64,000 nucleotides of DNA from contig NZ_JAVHZV010000023.1 of assembly GCF_031119625.1 (NCBI RefSeq), positions 124,001-188,000 of the forward strand. Reading direction: 5' to 3'. This document shows, piece after piece, positions 8,159 to 16,923 of the stretch. The position numbers and the translations under genes were made by a program. The stretch is from Pseudomonas sp. G34. Lineage in GTDB: Bacteria; Pseudomonadota; Gammaproteobacteria; Pseudomonadales; Pseudomonadaceae. Each line of letters starts with the position of its first letter. Positions within the stretch are counted from its first letter, which is position 1. The notes beneath the pieces are model-generated. The model did not search any database and was not told the origin of the DNA. It worked only from the letters and a program-made list of their open reading frames with translations.

Positions 8159-9265
8159 ATGGACTGCCTTTTCTTGCCCGCTGCCGTTGGCCGCAAATTG
8201 GGCGAGCAGAGCCTGATGTATTGGCAGCGCGAAAATGGCGACGGCCAGTGGTTGTCCGCCGAGGAGTGCGCACAGAGCCTGGAGGGGCGACCGGTAGCAC
8301 TGGTATTGCCGATGGAAGTGGCCAGTGCGTTTCTGATCGGCCTGCCTACGCAAAAGGCGCGTTGGATGCGCCAGGCACTGCCATACGCGGTGGAGGAGTT
8401 GCTGGCCGAAGAGGTCGAACTCTTCCACCTGGCCCTTGGTGAAATGACCAGCGACGGGCGCTACCGAGTATTTGCGATACGCCGTGCCCTGCTCGGTGGC
8501 TGGCTGGACGACCTGCAGGCGCTGCAACTGAACATCGCCGCCATCTATCTGGACGCCGATCTGCTGCCCCGGGACGGTGAGCAGGCTCTGCAACTGGGCG
8601 AGCGCGTGTTGCTCGGTGGTGAACTGGAGGCACGTCTGGCCGTCGCGGCCGAGCGCTGGCCGCAGTTTCGCAATTTCTGCGGCACCCTGGTGCAGCCCAG
8701 CATTAGCGATGCGCCTTACCACTTGCTCGCTCAGGGCCGCGCCCATGCAGTCGATCTCGCGCAGGGCGAGTTCGCGCCGCGCAGCGACAACAAGGCCTGG
8801 GCTATCTGGCGGCCGTTCGTTGCCGTGCTGGGGCTGTGGGCGTTGTGCTACGTCGGCTTCGGCATGGTTCAGGCCTGGCAGCTGGAGCGCCAAGGCGATG
8901 CCTACAATGCCGCCAGTGTGGCGCTGTACAAGGAGCTGTTCCCCGAGGATCAGCGCATCGTCAACCTCCGAGCGCAGTTCGCCGAGCACCTGAATCAGGG
9001 CCAGCGCAGTGAAGGCGGATTCATCAACATGCTGGAGCAGGCTTCAGTTGCCATTGCCGAGGCCAAGTCGCCGTTGTCGGTTGTGCAGGTGGATTACAGT
9101 CAGGTGCGTGGCGATCTGGCCTTGCAGGTGCGCGCCAAGGATTTCGCCGCACTGGAGCAATTGCGCCAGCGCCTGGTGGAAGGGGGGCTGAAGGTGCAAT
9201 TGGGGTCTGCCAGCCGTGAAGAGCAGGGCATTACCGCCCGTGTAGTGCTGGGAGGTGGTGCATGA
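8159..9265 (+). CDS. xcpY: Type II secretion protein GspL (XcpY)
   Basis: A bitopic inner-membrane protein that anchors the GspE ATPase and pairs with GspM. The N-terminal two thirds form the cytoplasmic actin-like domain (VALVLPMEVASAFLIGLP, RWMRQALPYAVEELLAEEVE). One membrane segment lies at about residues 218-235 (PFVAVLGLWALCYVGFGMV), followed by a periplasmic ferredoxin-like domain. The start is set at ATG 8159 because GGAGA sits about 7 bases upstream; an in-frame ATG at 8153 overlaps the xcpX stop but is too close to that site. It overlaps xcpZ by 4 bases. Confidence 0.93.
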   Translation: MDCLFLPAAVGRKLGEQSLMYWQRENGDGQWLSAEECAQSLEGRPVALVLPMEVASAFLIGLPTQKARWMRQALPYAVEELLAEEVELFHLALGEMTSDGRYRVFAIRRALLGGWLDDLQALQLNIAAIYLDADLLPRDGEQALQLGERVLLGGELEARLAVAAERWPQFRNFCGTLVQPSISDAPYHLLAQGRAHAVDLAQGEFAPRSDNKAWAIWRPFVAVLGLWALCYVGFGMVQAWQLERQGDAYNAASVALYKELFPEDQRIVNLRAQFAEHLNQGQRSEGGFINMLEQASVAIAEAKSPLSVVQVDYSQVRGDLALQVRAKDFAALEQLRQRLVEGGLKVQLGSASREEQGITARVVLGGGA

Positions 9266-9780
9266 AGGCCCTGGCTTTGTGGAAAGAACAAACGCTGGCC
9301 CAGCTGCGGCAATCGCCCCTGATCCAGCGCTGGCAGCACCTGCCCAGCCGTGAGCGCCTGGCGCTGTCGGTGCTGGCCGGGTTCCTCGCCCTGACGCTGC
9401 TCTACGTGATGGTCTGGCAACCGCTCGTCAAACGTCTGGACCGAGCCCGAGAGTACTACCAGAGCCAGCAGGTGCTCTACACCTACATCCAGGAGAACGC
9501 TTCCAAGGTTCGCGGAGCGGGCGCTGCCAAGGTGACGCTCGAGCCCGAGCAATTGCAGGGCCTGGTGACCGCCACCGCCCAGCAGCGCGGCTTGCCCCTG
9601 GAACGCCTGGACAACGATAGCGGCGGGCTGCTGATCTCCATGGCCAAGGTGCCGTTCGAACCGCTACTGTTGTGGCTCAGCGACTTGCAGAGCAAAGGCG
9701 TGCGTCTGAGTGACGTCAACCTTGATCGTGCGGACACCGGCAAGGTCGACGCCCGAATAACCTTGCAGGCAGGGCAATGA
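9262..9780 (+). CDS. xcpZ: Type II secretion protein GspM (XcpZ)
   Basis: A small bitopic inner-membrane protein that partners GspL. A cytoplasmic basic N-terminus (LPSRERLALSVLAGFLALTLLYVMVW) leads into one membrane segment at about residues 33-52. A coiled region (PLVKRLDRAREYYQSQQVLYTYIQEN) and a small periplasmic domain follow. At 172 residues it is typical. A good GGGAGGTGG site precedes the ATG, which overlaps the xcpY stop. It is the last gene of the operon; a terminator hairpin lies 7 bases after its stop. Confidence 0.95.
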   Translation: MKALALWKEQTLAQLRQSPLIQRWQHLPSRERLALSVLAGFLALTLLYVMVWQPLVKRLDRAREYYQSQQVLYTYIQENASKVRGAGAAKVTLEPEQLQGLVTATAQQRGLPLERLDNDSGGLLISMAKVPFEPLLLWLSDLQSKGVRLSDVNLDRADTGKVDARITLQAGQ

Positions 9781-9786
9781 TCGGAA

Positions 9787-9819
9787 GGGTGAAGCTACGT
9801 TAGTGACACCCGTTTTTTT
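9787..9819 (+). terminator. Probable rho-independent terminator of the xcp operon
   Basis: GGGTG (9787-9791) pairs with CACCC (9807-9811), with a further inner stem GCTA/TAGT around a CGT loop and two mismatches between. It is followed by a run of seven T at 9813-9819. It lies directly after xcpZ. Confidence 0.6.
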
Positions 9820-9831
9820 GAAGGTGAAGTA

Positions 9832-9859
9832 AACGGTTCGAGTCCATGTGGGCCCACCA
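9832..9859 (+). pseudogene. 3' end of a tRNA gene (remnant), possible old attachment site
   Basis: The segment contains a T-arm signature GGTTCGAGTCC followed by an acceptor strand ending TGGGCCC-A-CCA. This is the 3' end of a bacterial tRNA including the encoded CCA. It resembles the 3' end of the Pseudomonas elongator tRNA-Met as I remember it, with a changed T-stem base. No D-arm, anticodon arm or 5' acceptor strand is found upstream; the preceding 50 bases hold the xcp terminator. The fragment is followed 6 bases later by a strong terminator of the kind found after tRNA genes. Mobile elements often recombine into tRNA 3' ends, so this may be an attachment-site scar; that is inference. Confidence 0.7.
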
Positions 9860-9864
9860 TTTCT

Positions 9865-9888
9865 AAAGCCGCGCACTGCGCGGCTTTT
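9865..9888 (+). terminator. Rho-independent terminator after the tRNA remnant
   Basis: A perfect 10-bp stem AAAGCCGCGC (9865-9874) and GCGCGGCTTT (9878-9887) with an ACT loop, ending in a short T-run. It closes the tRNA remnant and lies about 125 bases before egtB. Confidence 0.8.
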
Positions 9889-10012
9889 GTATTTATGCCG
9901 CGCGCCGTAACTGCCATCCGCACCACCCAGCCACTTTCCTGAACCTTTCCCACACTCACCCAGTCGGCTTTAGAACCGCCGCGTTCCGCGGCGCCGGCAC
10001 AGGATGCGTGTT

Positions 10013-11296
10013 ATGCGAGACCGCACCAGCAGGATCGCCACTTCACCGCTACACGTCGAACAGCTATGGCAGCGTTACCAGCGCGTGCGCGCCGCCAGTG
10101 AACGGCTCTGCGAGCCGTTGGAGGCCGAGGATTATGTGATCCAGAGCATGCCCGATGTCAGCCCGCCAAAATGGCACCTGGCCCATGTCACCTGGTTCTT
10201 CGAGGCCTTTGTGCTGCAGCCCTTCCTGCCGGGCTATCGCCCGCTGGACGAGCGCTACGACCATCTCTTCAATTCCTACTACAAGACCCACGGCACGCCC
10301 TTCGAGCGGGCGCGGCGGGGGTTGTTGTCGCGGCCGACGGTGAGCGAGGTGTATGCCTATCGCAGCCATGTCGATCTGGGCATGGAGCAGCTGTTCAGCC
10401 AGCGTGGCGGTGAGCTGCCCGACGAGGTGCTGCAGCGGGTCGAGCTGGGGTTGGAGCACGAGCAGCAGCACCAGGAGCTGCTGCTGATGGATATCAAGCA
10501 CATCCTGGCGCAGAACCCGTTGCGCCCGGTTTACCGTCACGACCTCAAACCGAGCAATGCCGCTGCGCCCGAGCTGCGCTGGATTCAATTCCCCGCCGGG
10601 CTGCGCCATGTCGGCCATAGTGGCGAGGGTTTTGCCTTCGATTGCGAGCGACCGCAGCACCGGGTGTTCGCCGAGGCCTTCCAGCTCGCCAGCCGGCCGG
10701 TGAGCAATGGCGAATATCTCGAGTTCATCCGCGCTGGCGGTTACCGCAGCACCGCGCTGTGGCTGGCGGACGGTTGGGATCATATCCAGCGTGCCGGCTG
10801 GCAGGCGCCGCTGTATTGGCAGCGCGAGGGCGACACCTGGCTGGAGCTGACCCTGGGCGGCCCGCGCGAGTTGGACCTCGATGCGCCGGTCTGCCACCTC
10901 AGCTACTTCGAGGCCGAGGCCTTCGCCACCTGGGCGCAGGCGCGCTTGCCCCGCGAGGAGGAGTGGGAAGTGGCTGCACAGGACGAGCCGCTGTGGGGCA
11001 ACTTCGTCGAGAACGATCACCTGCAGCCGGTGGCCGCGGAGGCGGGAGAGGGGCTGCAGCAGCTGTATGGCGACGTCTGGGAGTGGACCGCCAGCGCCTA
11101 CCGGCCGTACCCCGGCTTCCGGCCGCTGGGCGGTAGCCTGGGTGAGTACAACGGCAAGTTTATGTCCGGGCAGATGGTGTTGCGCGGCGGCAGCTGCGCC
11201 ACCCCGGAAGACCATGTGCGGCCCACCTATCGCAACTTCTTCTACCCCACCATGCGCTGGCAGTTCTCCGGCCTGCGCCTGGCCAAGGAGCTCTGA
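10013..11296 (+). CDS. egtB: Ergothioneine synthase EgtB (non-haem iron sulfoxide synthase)
   Basis: Catalyses oxygen-dependent C-S bond formation between hercynine and a thiol (gamma-glutamylcysteine or cysteine), the central step of ergothioneine synthesis. The N-terminal DinB-like domain carries the iron ligands: His in KWHLAHVTWFFE and the HxxxHxE motif in EHEQQHQELL (about residues 145-155). The C-terminal half is an FGE-sulfatase/C-type lectin domain (RPVSNGEYLEF, LPREEEWEVAAQ, YGDVWEWTASAY, MVLRGGSCATPEDHVRPTYRNFF, SGLRLAKEL). The start is set at ATG 10013, which has AGGA 8 bases upstream; an in-frame ATG at 10004 lies on that AGGA. egtD follows 2 bases later, so the two genes form an operon. 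No EgtC hydrolase or EgtE lyase gene lies next to it. Confidence 0.92.
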   Translation: MRDRTSRIATSPLHVEQLWQRYQRVRAASERLCEPLEAEDYVIQSMPDVSPPKWHLAHVTWFFEAFVLQPFLPGYRPLDERYDHLFNSYYKTHGTPFERARRGLLSRPTVSEVYAYRSHVDLGMEQLFSQRGGELPDEVLQRVELGLEHEQQHQELLLMDIKHILAQNPLRPVYRHDLKPSNAAAPELRWIQFPAGLRHVGHSGEGFAFDCERPQHRVFAEAFQLASRPVSNGEYLEFIRAGGYRSTALWLADGWDHIQRAGWQAPLYWQREGDTWLELTLGGPRELDLDAPVCHLSYFEAEAFATWAQARLPREEEWEVAAQDEPLWGNFVENDHLQPVAAEAGEGLQQLYGDVWEWTASAYRPYPGFRPLGGSLGEYNGKFMSGQMVLRGGSCATPEDHVRPTYRNFFYPTMRWQFSGLRLAKEL

Positions 11297-11298
11297 GC

Positions 11299-12261
11299 AT
11301 GGCGTTGGCAATCCGTACCCAGGCACAATCCCAGAGCCCGGAGAAGCAGGCGCTGCGCGAGGAGGTGCTGCGCGGCTTCGCGGCCAGCCCGAAGGCGATG
11401 TCGCCGAAGTTCTTCTACGATCACCGCGGTTCCCAGCTGTTCGAGCTGATCTGCCAGCAGCCGGAGTACTACCCGACGCGCACCGAGGAAACCATCCTGC
11501 GCCTGGCGGCAGGCGCCATCGCCGAGCTGGCCGGGCGCAACGCCAGCCTGGTGGAACTGGGCAGTGGCGCCAGCCGCAAGATTCGTTTGCTGCTCGAAGC
11601 GCTGCGGCCGGCGCGCTACCTGGGCATCGATATCTCCCGGGAGTTTCTGGATATTTGCACGCGCCGCCTGGCCGCCGACTATCGCTGGCTGGATGTGCAC
11701 GCGCTGTGCGCCGACTTCAGCCAGCCGCTGAAATTGCCTGCTGAAGCCTTGGGCCAGCGGCCGCTGGCGTTCTTTCCGGGTTCGAGTATCGGCAATTTCG
11801 ACCCGAGCGAGGCCCGCGCCTTTCTGCGCAACCTGCACCAGGCGCTGCCGGCCGACAGTGGCTTGCTGATCGGTGTGGATCTGGTCAAGGATCGCCAGGT
11901 GCTGGAGCGTGCCTATAACGATGCGGCAGGGGTGACCGCGCTGTTCAACCTCAACCTGCTCGAACGTATCCGCAGCGAACTGGACAGCGACATCGACCCG
12001 CAGCGCTTCGAGCACCGGGCTTTTTATAACGAGCAGGCGTCGCGCATCGAGATGCACCTGGTCAGCCGGCAGGCGCAGCAGGTGCGTATCGAAGGCCGTG
12101 TGTTCCAGTTCGCCGCCGGCGAAACCCTGCACACGGAGAACTCGTACAAATACACGCCCGGCGGCTTCTGTGCCTTGGCTGGCGAATGCGGCTTTGCCTC
12201 GGTGGCCATGTGGCGTGACCCGGCGCAGCTGTTCAGCGTGCACTTCCTGCGTCGGCAATGA
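11299..12261 (+). CDS. egtD: L-histidine N-alpha-methyltransferase EgtD
   Basis: Trimethylates histidine to hercynine using S-adenosylmethionine, the first step of ergothioneine synthesis. Family motifs are visible: SPKFFYDHRGSQLFELICQ near the N-terminus, YYPTRTEETIL, the SAM-binding LVELGSGASRKIRLLLEAL (about residues 90-108), FFPGSSIGNFDP, and IEMHLVS with the substrate-side HTENSYKYTP towards the C-terminus. At 320 residues it matches the family length. It begins 2 bases after egtB and is surely cotranscribed. Confidence 0.93.
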   Translation: MALAIRTQAQSQSPEKQALREEVLRGFAASPKAMSPKFFYDHRGSQLFELICQQPEYYPTRTEETILRLAAGAIAELAGRNASLVELGSGASRKIRLLLEALRPARYLGIDISREFLDICTRRLAADYRWLDVHALCADFSQPLKLPAEALGQRPLAFFPGSSIGNFDPSEARAFLRNLHQALPADSGLLIGVDLVKDRQVLERAYNDAAGVTALFNLNLLERIRSELDSDIDPQRFEHRAFYNEQASRIEMHLVSRQAQQVRIEGRVFQFAAGETLHTENSYKYTPGGFCALAGECGFASVAMWRDPAQLFSVHFLRRQ

Positions 12262-12470
12262 AGGGCGCGGCGCCGCGATCGATAGCGGCGCGTGCGTTTG
12301 CTGCCGTTATACCGGTACGTCCTGGCGGTTCTGGCGCCAGGGCGGCGCCGAATCAGGCCAACGGCCGTTCCAAGCCCCATGCGCAGGCAGTGCCTGGTCA
12401 TGGATGTTGGCTGGGACGTGCTGTGAACCAGACGCTGGTACTGACAGGCATTCGGCTTTAGTCTGACGCG

Positions 12471-13124
12471 ATGACCACTATTGCTCCATTGTCCGACCGC
12501 TCCCCACAGGAACGCATCATCGTGGCCGATGATCACCCGGTTTTCCGCGAGGGGCTTAGCCGCATCGCGCAGCGGGTGTTTCCCCATGCCTGCATTCTCG
12601 AGGCCGGCGATATGGACGAGGTGCTGGCCCTGGCCACTGCCGGTGCGCCGCCCAGCCTGTTCATGCTCGACCTGCTGTTCCCCGGGCAATCACCGCAGGC
12701 CATTGGCGGCTTGCGTCAGCGCTTCACGCGCAGCTCCATCGTGATCGTGTCGATGGTCGACAACCGCGAGTTGATCGACGAGGTGATGGCGGCGGGGGCC
12801 GATGGCTTCATCGGCAAGGCCACACCGCCCGACGAGATCGCCGAAGCGTTGCGGGCGGTGCGTGACGGGGAGTTCGTGCTGACCCTGGGGCCACCCGGCG
12901 TGCCGGCCTTCGCCGAGGCGCGGCATTTGCTGGAGCAGCTGACGCCGCGGCAGCAGGATGTGCTGCGCCTGCTGGTGCGCGGCCTGGCCAACAAGGAAAT
13001 CGCCCGCGAATTGGATATCTCGCCCTTTACCGTGCGCATCCACGTGTCGGCGCTGATGCGTACGCTGGATGTCAGTAGCCGCGCCGCGGCAGCGGCCATG
13101 GGCGCCAAGGCCGGCCTACGCTAG
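12471..13124 (+). CDS. NarL/FixJ-type response regulator
   Basis: A receiver domain followed by a LuxR-type DNA-binding domain, 217 residues. Receiver features are the acidic pair ADDHPVF near residue 20, the phosphorylation Asp in [10 protein letters not shown] (about residue 65), and the conserved Lys in [10 protein letters not shown]. The C-terminal helix-turn-helix reads [37 protein letters not shown] across the DNA-recognition helix. It converges with the hybrid histidine kinase gene and their stop codons overlap. They are probably partners, but target genes are unknown. No clear ribosome site precedes the ATG. Confidence 0.9.
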   Translation: MTTIAPLSDRSPQERIIVADDHPVFREGLSRIAQRVFPHACILEAGDMDEVLALATAGAPPSLFMLDLLFPGQSPQAIGGLRQRFTRSSIVIVSMVDNRELIDEVMAAGADGFIGKATPPDEIAEALRAVRDGEFVLTLGPPGVPAFAEARHLLEQLTPRQQDVLRLLVRGLANKEIARELDISPFTVRIHVSALMRTLDVSSRAAAAAMGAKAGLR

Positions 13125-14752
13125 GCCGCCTGAGCCTTGAGTTTCAGCGCTACCAGCAGGGAGCGCAGTTCGGCCGGTTGCACGGGCTTGGAAAGGATCG
13201 GAATCTGCTCGTCGCCCACCGCTTCCTGCACGCGGCGCACGTCGTGGCCGGTCATGATGATGGCCGGTACCTGGCGGGCGGCGAGGGCGCGCACATGGGC
13301 GATGCAGTCGGCACCGGAGGCTTCCAGGCCGAGGTCGAAGTCGGTCACCACCAGGTCGATCTCCGCCGCCACCTCGGGCAGCGAGGTGTAGGTGTCGACC
13401 ACGCAACCCCATTTCTTCAGCAGGGTGGCGGTGGCCAGCAGCACGTTCTGGTCATCCTCGATCAGGCACACGCGCAGGCCGTTGAGCATGCTCGGCGCCT
13501 GGGGCCTGGCGGATTGCGCAGGCGCCTGCTCGGCGGGCGCGCTGGCCAGTTGCAGGCCGTCGATGGCGGCCAGGGTGCCTTTGCCTTCCACGGAGCGGAT
13601 GCGCACCTGCAGGTTCATCAGTTTGCCCAGGCGGCGCACGATGGTCAGCCCCAGGCCCATGCCTTCGACGTCGCTGTCGCGGGCTTGGCGCACCCGGTAG
13701 AACTCCTCGAAGATGTTGTCCAGGTGCGCCTCGGCGATGCCGCGGCCCTTGTCGTAGAGCTCGATGGACAGGTTGGTGCCACGCCGCCGGCAGCCGATCA
13801 GCATGGGCTGGCCGGGGGCGTACTTGAGGGCGTTGGAGAGCAGGTTCTGCAGCATGGTGGTCAGCAGGCCCTGGTCGGCGAGCACATGCACGTCCGGGCA
13901 GTGCAGGCGGATCTGCACGCCAGCCCAGCGCGCCGCTTCGGTGTTCTGCTGGATCAACTGGCGCAGCAGGCCCTGCAGCGGCAGCGGTTCCAGGTGCGCG
14001 ACCACTTTGCCGCTGTCCAGCGAGTACATGTCGAGGATCGAGCGGAACAGGCGGGCGACGCTGTTCAGGGACTTGTCGATATTCTCCACCAGGCGGTGCT
14101 GCTCGCCGTCCAGGCTGCTGTCGCGCAGGCAGGCGGTGAACAGGCTGATGGAGTGGATGGGCTGGCGCAGGTCGTGGCTGGCCTGGGCGAGAAACTGCGA
14201 CTTGGCACGGTTGGCGGCCTGCTCGGCCTCGGCGGCCAGGCGCGAGCGCTTGAGCAGGGCGTGCATATAGGCCGGCACCATCAGGGTGGTGAGCAGCATG
14301 GTGACGATCAGGTAGGGCTGCGACTGCCAGTAGGCCGAGGTGCCGGCGATGATCAGCAGCGACAGGGTGGCGAGAATGGTCGCCACCAGCAGGTAGCTGG
14401 AGCCGTAGCGCAGGCCGTAGCCCACCGTCACCCAGATCAGGATGGCGTAGATCGGCAGCATCGGCTCGCCGCCAAAGGCGATGGCCACGGTGATACAGGT
14501 GTAGTCGCCCAGCATGGTCAGCACGCGGCGCACCGGATAGTGCCCGGGGCGCCGGCGGATATCGATCCACAGGGCCAGGGAGGCGGTCATGAACAGCGCC
14601 CCGAGCAGCAGAATCGAGCCGGCCAGGACGTTGTCGATGGCCGAGCGCAGATGCATCAGCAGGGTGTAGCCGAGCGCTATGGGCGCGATGACCAGGCGTA
14701 CCACCGCCTGGGCGCGTTCGACGTCGTATTGCGGAGAAGCGGTGGCCAGCAT
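13121..14752 (-). CDS. Hybrid sensor histidine kinase with C-terminal receiver
   Basis: A membrane-bound hybrid sensor kinase. The N-terminal 180 residues have about six hydrophobic segments ([55 protein letters not shown] and others) with no large periplasmic domain. The kinase core has the H-box [15 protein letters not shown]-box [11 protein letters not shown] and G-boxes YDKGRGIAE and [10 protein letters not shown] receiver ends the protein (LIEDDQNVL, phospho-acceptor in VVTDFDLG, Lys in ILSKPVQP). The start is put at ATG 14752 with GGGA about 8 bases upstream; a GTG at 14785 is an alternative. The stop overlaps that of the convergent response regulator. The signal is not evident. Confidence 0.88.
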   Translation of the reverse strand: MLATASPQYDVERAQAVVRLVIAPIALGYTLLMHLRSAIDNVLAGSILLLGALFMTASLALWIDIRRRPGHYPVRRVLTMLGDYTCITVAIAFGGEPMLPIYAILIWVTVGYGLRYGSSYLLVATILATLSLLIIAGTSAYWQSQPYLIVTMLLTTLMVPAYMHALLKRSRLAAEAEQAANRAKSQFLAQASHDLRQPIHSISLFTACLRDSSLDGEQHRLVENIDKSLNSVARLFRSILDMYSLDSGKVVAHLEPLPLQGLLRQLIQQNTEAARWAGVQIRLHCPDVHVLADQGLLTTMLQNLLSNALKYAPGQPMLIGCRRRGTNLSIELYDKGRGIAEAHLDNIFEEFYRVRQARDSDVEGMGLGLTIVRRLGKLMNLQVRIRSVEGKGTLAAIDGLQLASAPAEQAPAQSARPQAPSMLNGLRVCLIEDDQNVLLATATLLKKWGCVVDTYTSLPEVAAEIDLVVTDFDLGLEASGADCIAHVRALAARQVPAIIMTGHDVRRVQEAVGDEQIPILSKPVQPAELRSLLVALKLKAQAA

Positions 14753-14940
14753 GACGGTTCCCGGTGCGCTGCTGCGGATATCCACTCACCATAGGCCGCC
14801 GCCGCTTGGCGGTGCAAGGCGTGGGTGGGGGGTAAAGTGCCTTTAGCACATCCGTACTATTTCGCCAGGCCGGCACGCTTTCTAGAATCCCCGACATCGC
14901 TTCGGCACCGGGCCGGAGCCCAGTGACCGAGGGAACTGAC

Positions 14941-15327
14941 ATGGGTATCAAAGGAACGCTTGGGGCTATGCTTGTGGCACCGGTACTGGTCAGCCTTGTC
15001 GGCTGTCTGCCGCAGAACACGCAAAGCCAGGGCTTGCACAGCTCCCAGGTAGCCGCCAATGGCGCCGCCCCGTGCACGCCAAGCACCTCCGACAACCTGA
15101 TCTCCACGGGCCGCAGCCTGCTGAGCATTGCCAACTCGGTGCTGGAAACCCAGCAGAGCTTCCAGGGGAATTCGACCACCTACGCGCAGCGCATGGAAGC
15201 GGCGGAGAAGGCCCAGAAGGTCAACCAGGGTAACGATGTGCTCAACAACGTCGAGAGCATGACCGCCGGCCTGGGCGCCAGTGCACCGTGCACGGCAGCT
15301 GCCGCACCCGCCGCTGCAGCGCGGTGA
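14941..15327 (+). CDS. Small secreted lipoprotein, function unknown
   Basis: A 128-residue protein with a lipoprotein signal: MGIKGTLGAMLVAPVLVSLVGC, where Cys is the predicted lipid anchor after the LVG lipobox. The mature part is helical and polar (STGRSLLSIANSVLETQQSF, AEKAQKVNQGNDVLNNVESM), has a pair of later cysteines (APCTPS, APCTAA) and ends in an Ala/Pro-rich tail. GAGGGAAC precedes the ATG. A strong terminator follows at 15375. I do not recognise a named family. It is transcribed divergently from the hybrid kinase. Confidence 0.75.
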   Translation: MGIKGTLGAMLVAPVLVSLVGCLPQNTQSQGLHSSQVAANGAAPCTPSTSDNLISTGRSLLSIANSVLETQQSFQGNSTTYAQRMEAAEKAQKVNQGNDVLNNVESMTAGLGASAPCTAAAAPAAAAR

Positions 15328-15374
15328 TCGAAGCGGCGGCATAGCCGCATGATCCCCACCTGAAAGACCCGCCG

Positions 15375-15402
15375 AAAAAACCGCGCCCTTGCGCGGTTTT
15401 TT
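15375..15402 (+). terminator. Rho-independent terminator of the lipoprotein gene
   Basis: A perfect stem AAAAAACCGCGC (15375-15386) and GCGCGGTTTTTT (15391-15402) with a CCTT loop and a T-run. A/T-flanked on both sides, so it could act in both directions. Confidence 0.9.
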
Positions 15403-15463
15403 CGTTTGCGGCAGCTGTATGTGCCTGCTGTTCGCGGGCGTGCTCGGAACGGGACGGCAGGCA

Positions 15464-15492
15464 TAAAAAAGCCCGGCATCAGCCGGGCTCTT
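15464..15492 (-). terminator. Rho-independent terminator of glyA
   Basis: On the minus strand, AGCCCGGC and GCCGGGCT (15470-15477 and 15482-15489) form the stem around a 4-base loop, followed by six T (complement of AAAAAA at 15465-15470). It lies about 20 bases after the glyA stop. Confidence 0.88.
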
Positions 15493-15510
15493 GGTTTGCA
15501 GCGCGGTGGC

Positions 15511-16764
15511 TTACTTACCGTACACCGGCAGCTTGGCGCAGATGGCCTTGACCTTCTCGCGCACGGCGTCGATCACCGCGTCGTTGTTCAGGTCGGCGAG
15601 GATGTCGCAGATCCAGCCAGCCAGTTCGCGGCACTCGGCTTCCTTGAAACCGCGGGTGGTCACGGCCGGGGTGCCGAAGCGCAGGCCCGAGGTCACGAAC
15701 GGTGAACGCGGGTCGTTCGGTACCGAGTTCTTGTTGACGGTGATGAAGGCTTTGCCCAGTGCGGCGTCAGCGTCCTTACCGGAGATGTCCTGCTTGATCA
15801 GCGAGAGCAGGAACAGGTGGTTCTCGGTGCCGCCGGAGACCACGTCGAAGCCGCGCTCGATGAACACGCTGGCCATGGCCTTGGCGTTTTTCACGACCTG
15901 CTGCTGGTAGGTCTTGAACTCGGGCTGCAGCGCTTCCTTGAAGCAGATCGCCTTGGCGGCGATGACGTGCTCCAGTGGGCCGCCCTGGGCGCCCGGGAAT
16001 ACCGCGGAGTTGAGCTTCTTCTCGATCTCGGCGTTGGCCTTGGCGAGAATCAGGCCGCCGCGCGGGCCACGCAGGGTCTTGTGGGTGGTGGTGGTGACCA
16101 CGTCGGCGAACGGCACCGGGTTCGGGTACACGCCAGCGGCCACCAGGCCGGCCACGTGGGCCATGTCGACGAACAGGTAAGCACCGACCTTGTCGGCGAT
16201 GGCGCGGAAGCGCGGGAAGTCCAGCACCTGGGAGTAGGCGCTGAAGCCGGCCACGATCATCTTCGGCTTGTGCTCGACGGCCAGGCGCTCGACTTCGTCG
16301 TAATCGATCAGGCCGTTGCCGTCGATGCCGTACTGCACGGCGTTGTACAGCTTACCGGAGGAGGAAACGCTGGCGCCGTGGGTCAGGTGACCGCCGTGGG
16401 CCAGGCTCATGCCCAGGATGGTGTCACCGGCGCTCAGCAGGGCCAGGTAGACAGCGGCATTGGCTTGCGAACCGGCATGCGGCTGGACGTTGGCATAGTC
16501 GGCGCCGAACAGCTCCTTGGCCCTGTCTATGGCAAGCTGCTCGACCACGTCGACGTGCTCGCAACCACCGTAGTAACGCTTGCCCGGGTAGCCTTCGGCG
16601 TACTTGTTGGTCAGCACGCTACCCTGGGCTTCCATCACCGCTGGGCTGGTGTAGTTTTCCGAGGCGATCAGCTCGATGTGCTCTTCCTGGCGCAGAGCTT
16701 CTTGCTGCATGGCGTCGAAGAGCTCGGCGTCGTACTTGGCAATGGTCAAATCACGGCTGAACAT
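15511..16764 (-). CDS. glyA: Serine hydroxymethyltransferase
   Basis: A cytoplasmic pyridoxal-phosphate enzyme interconverting serine and glycine while charging tetrahydrofolate with a one-carbon unit. At 417 residues it has the standard length. Clear motifs: [20 protein letters not shown], the substrate region [18 protein letters not shown], and the PLP-lysine segment [16 protein letters not shown] (about residues 220-235, Lys in THKT). A good AGGGGATT ribosome site precedes the ATG. It is upstream of morA in opposite-end order (both minus strand, glyA nearer 5' of the window), an arrangement also known from P. aeruginosa, where this is one of several glyA copies. Confidence 0.97.
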   Translation of the reverse strand: MFSRDLTIAKYDAELFDAMQQEALRQEEHIELIASENYTSPAVMEAQGSVLTNKYAEGYPGKRYYGGCEHVDVVEQLAIDRAKELFGADYANVQPHAGSQANAAVYLALLSAGDTILGMSLAHGGHLTHGASVSSSGKLYNAVQYGIDGNGLIDYDEVERLAVEHKPKMIVAGFSAYSQVLDFPRFRAIADKVGAYLFVDMAHVAGLVAAGVYPNPVPFADVVTTTTHKTLRGPRGGLILAKANAEIEKKLNSAVFPGAQGGPLEHVIAAKAICFKEALQPEFKTYQQQVVKNAKAMASVFIERGFDVVSGGTENHLFLLSLIKQDISGKDADAALGKAFITVNKNSVPNDPRSPFVTSGLRFGTPAVTTRGFKEAECRELAGWICDILADLNNDAVIDAVREKVKAICAKLPVYGK

Positions 16765-16890
16765 GGCAATCCCCTGAAAGTCAGCTGGGCGGATGAAATA
16801 GGGGGCGGATTCTACCGCATCCGCGCCGACCAGGCATATGAAGCGTGATCATGGCCGGGACAAGTGGCGCTCACCCAGCGGCGCCTGTCA

Positions 16891-16923
16891 CTAGGGTCTG
16901 GTGCCGTTTCAGGCAGACCCTAG
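16891..16923. terminator. Hairpin overlapping the morA stop codon
   Basis: A perfect 10-bp inverted repeat CTAGGGTCTG (16891-16900) and CAGACCCTAG (16914-16923), whose right arm contains the morA stop. There is no T-run on the minus strand. It may act as an mRNA 3' end or a weak terminator. Confidence 0.45.

Noticed and set aside
13178..14794. Long plus-strand frame opposite the hybrid kinase
   Set aside because: Shadow frame of the kinase; low-complexity His/Gln/Gly composition.
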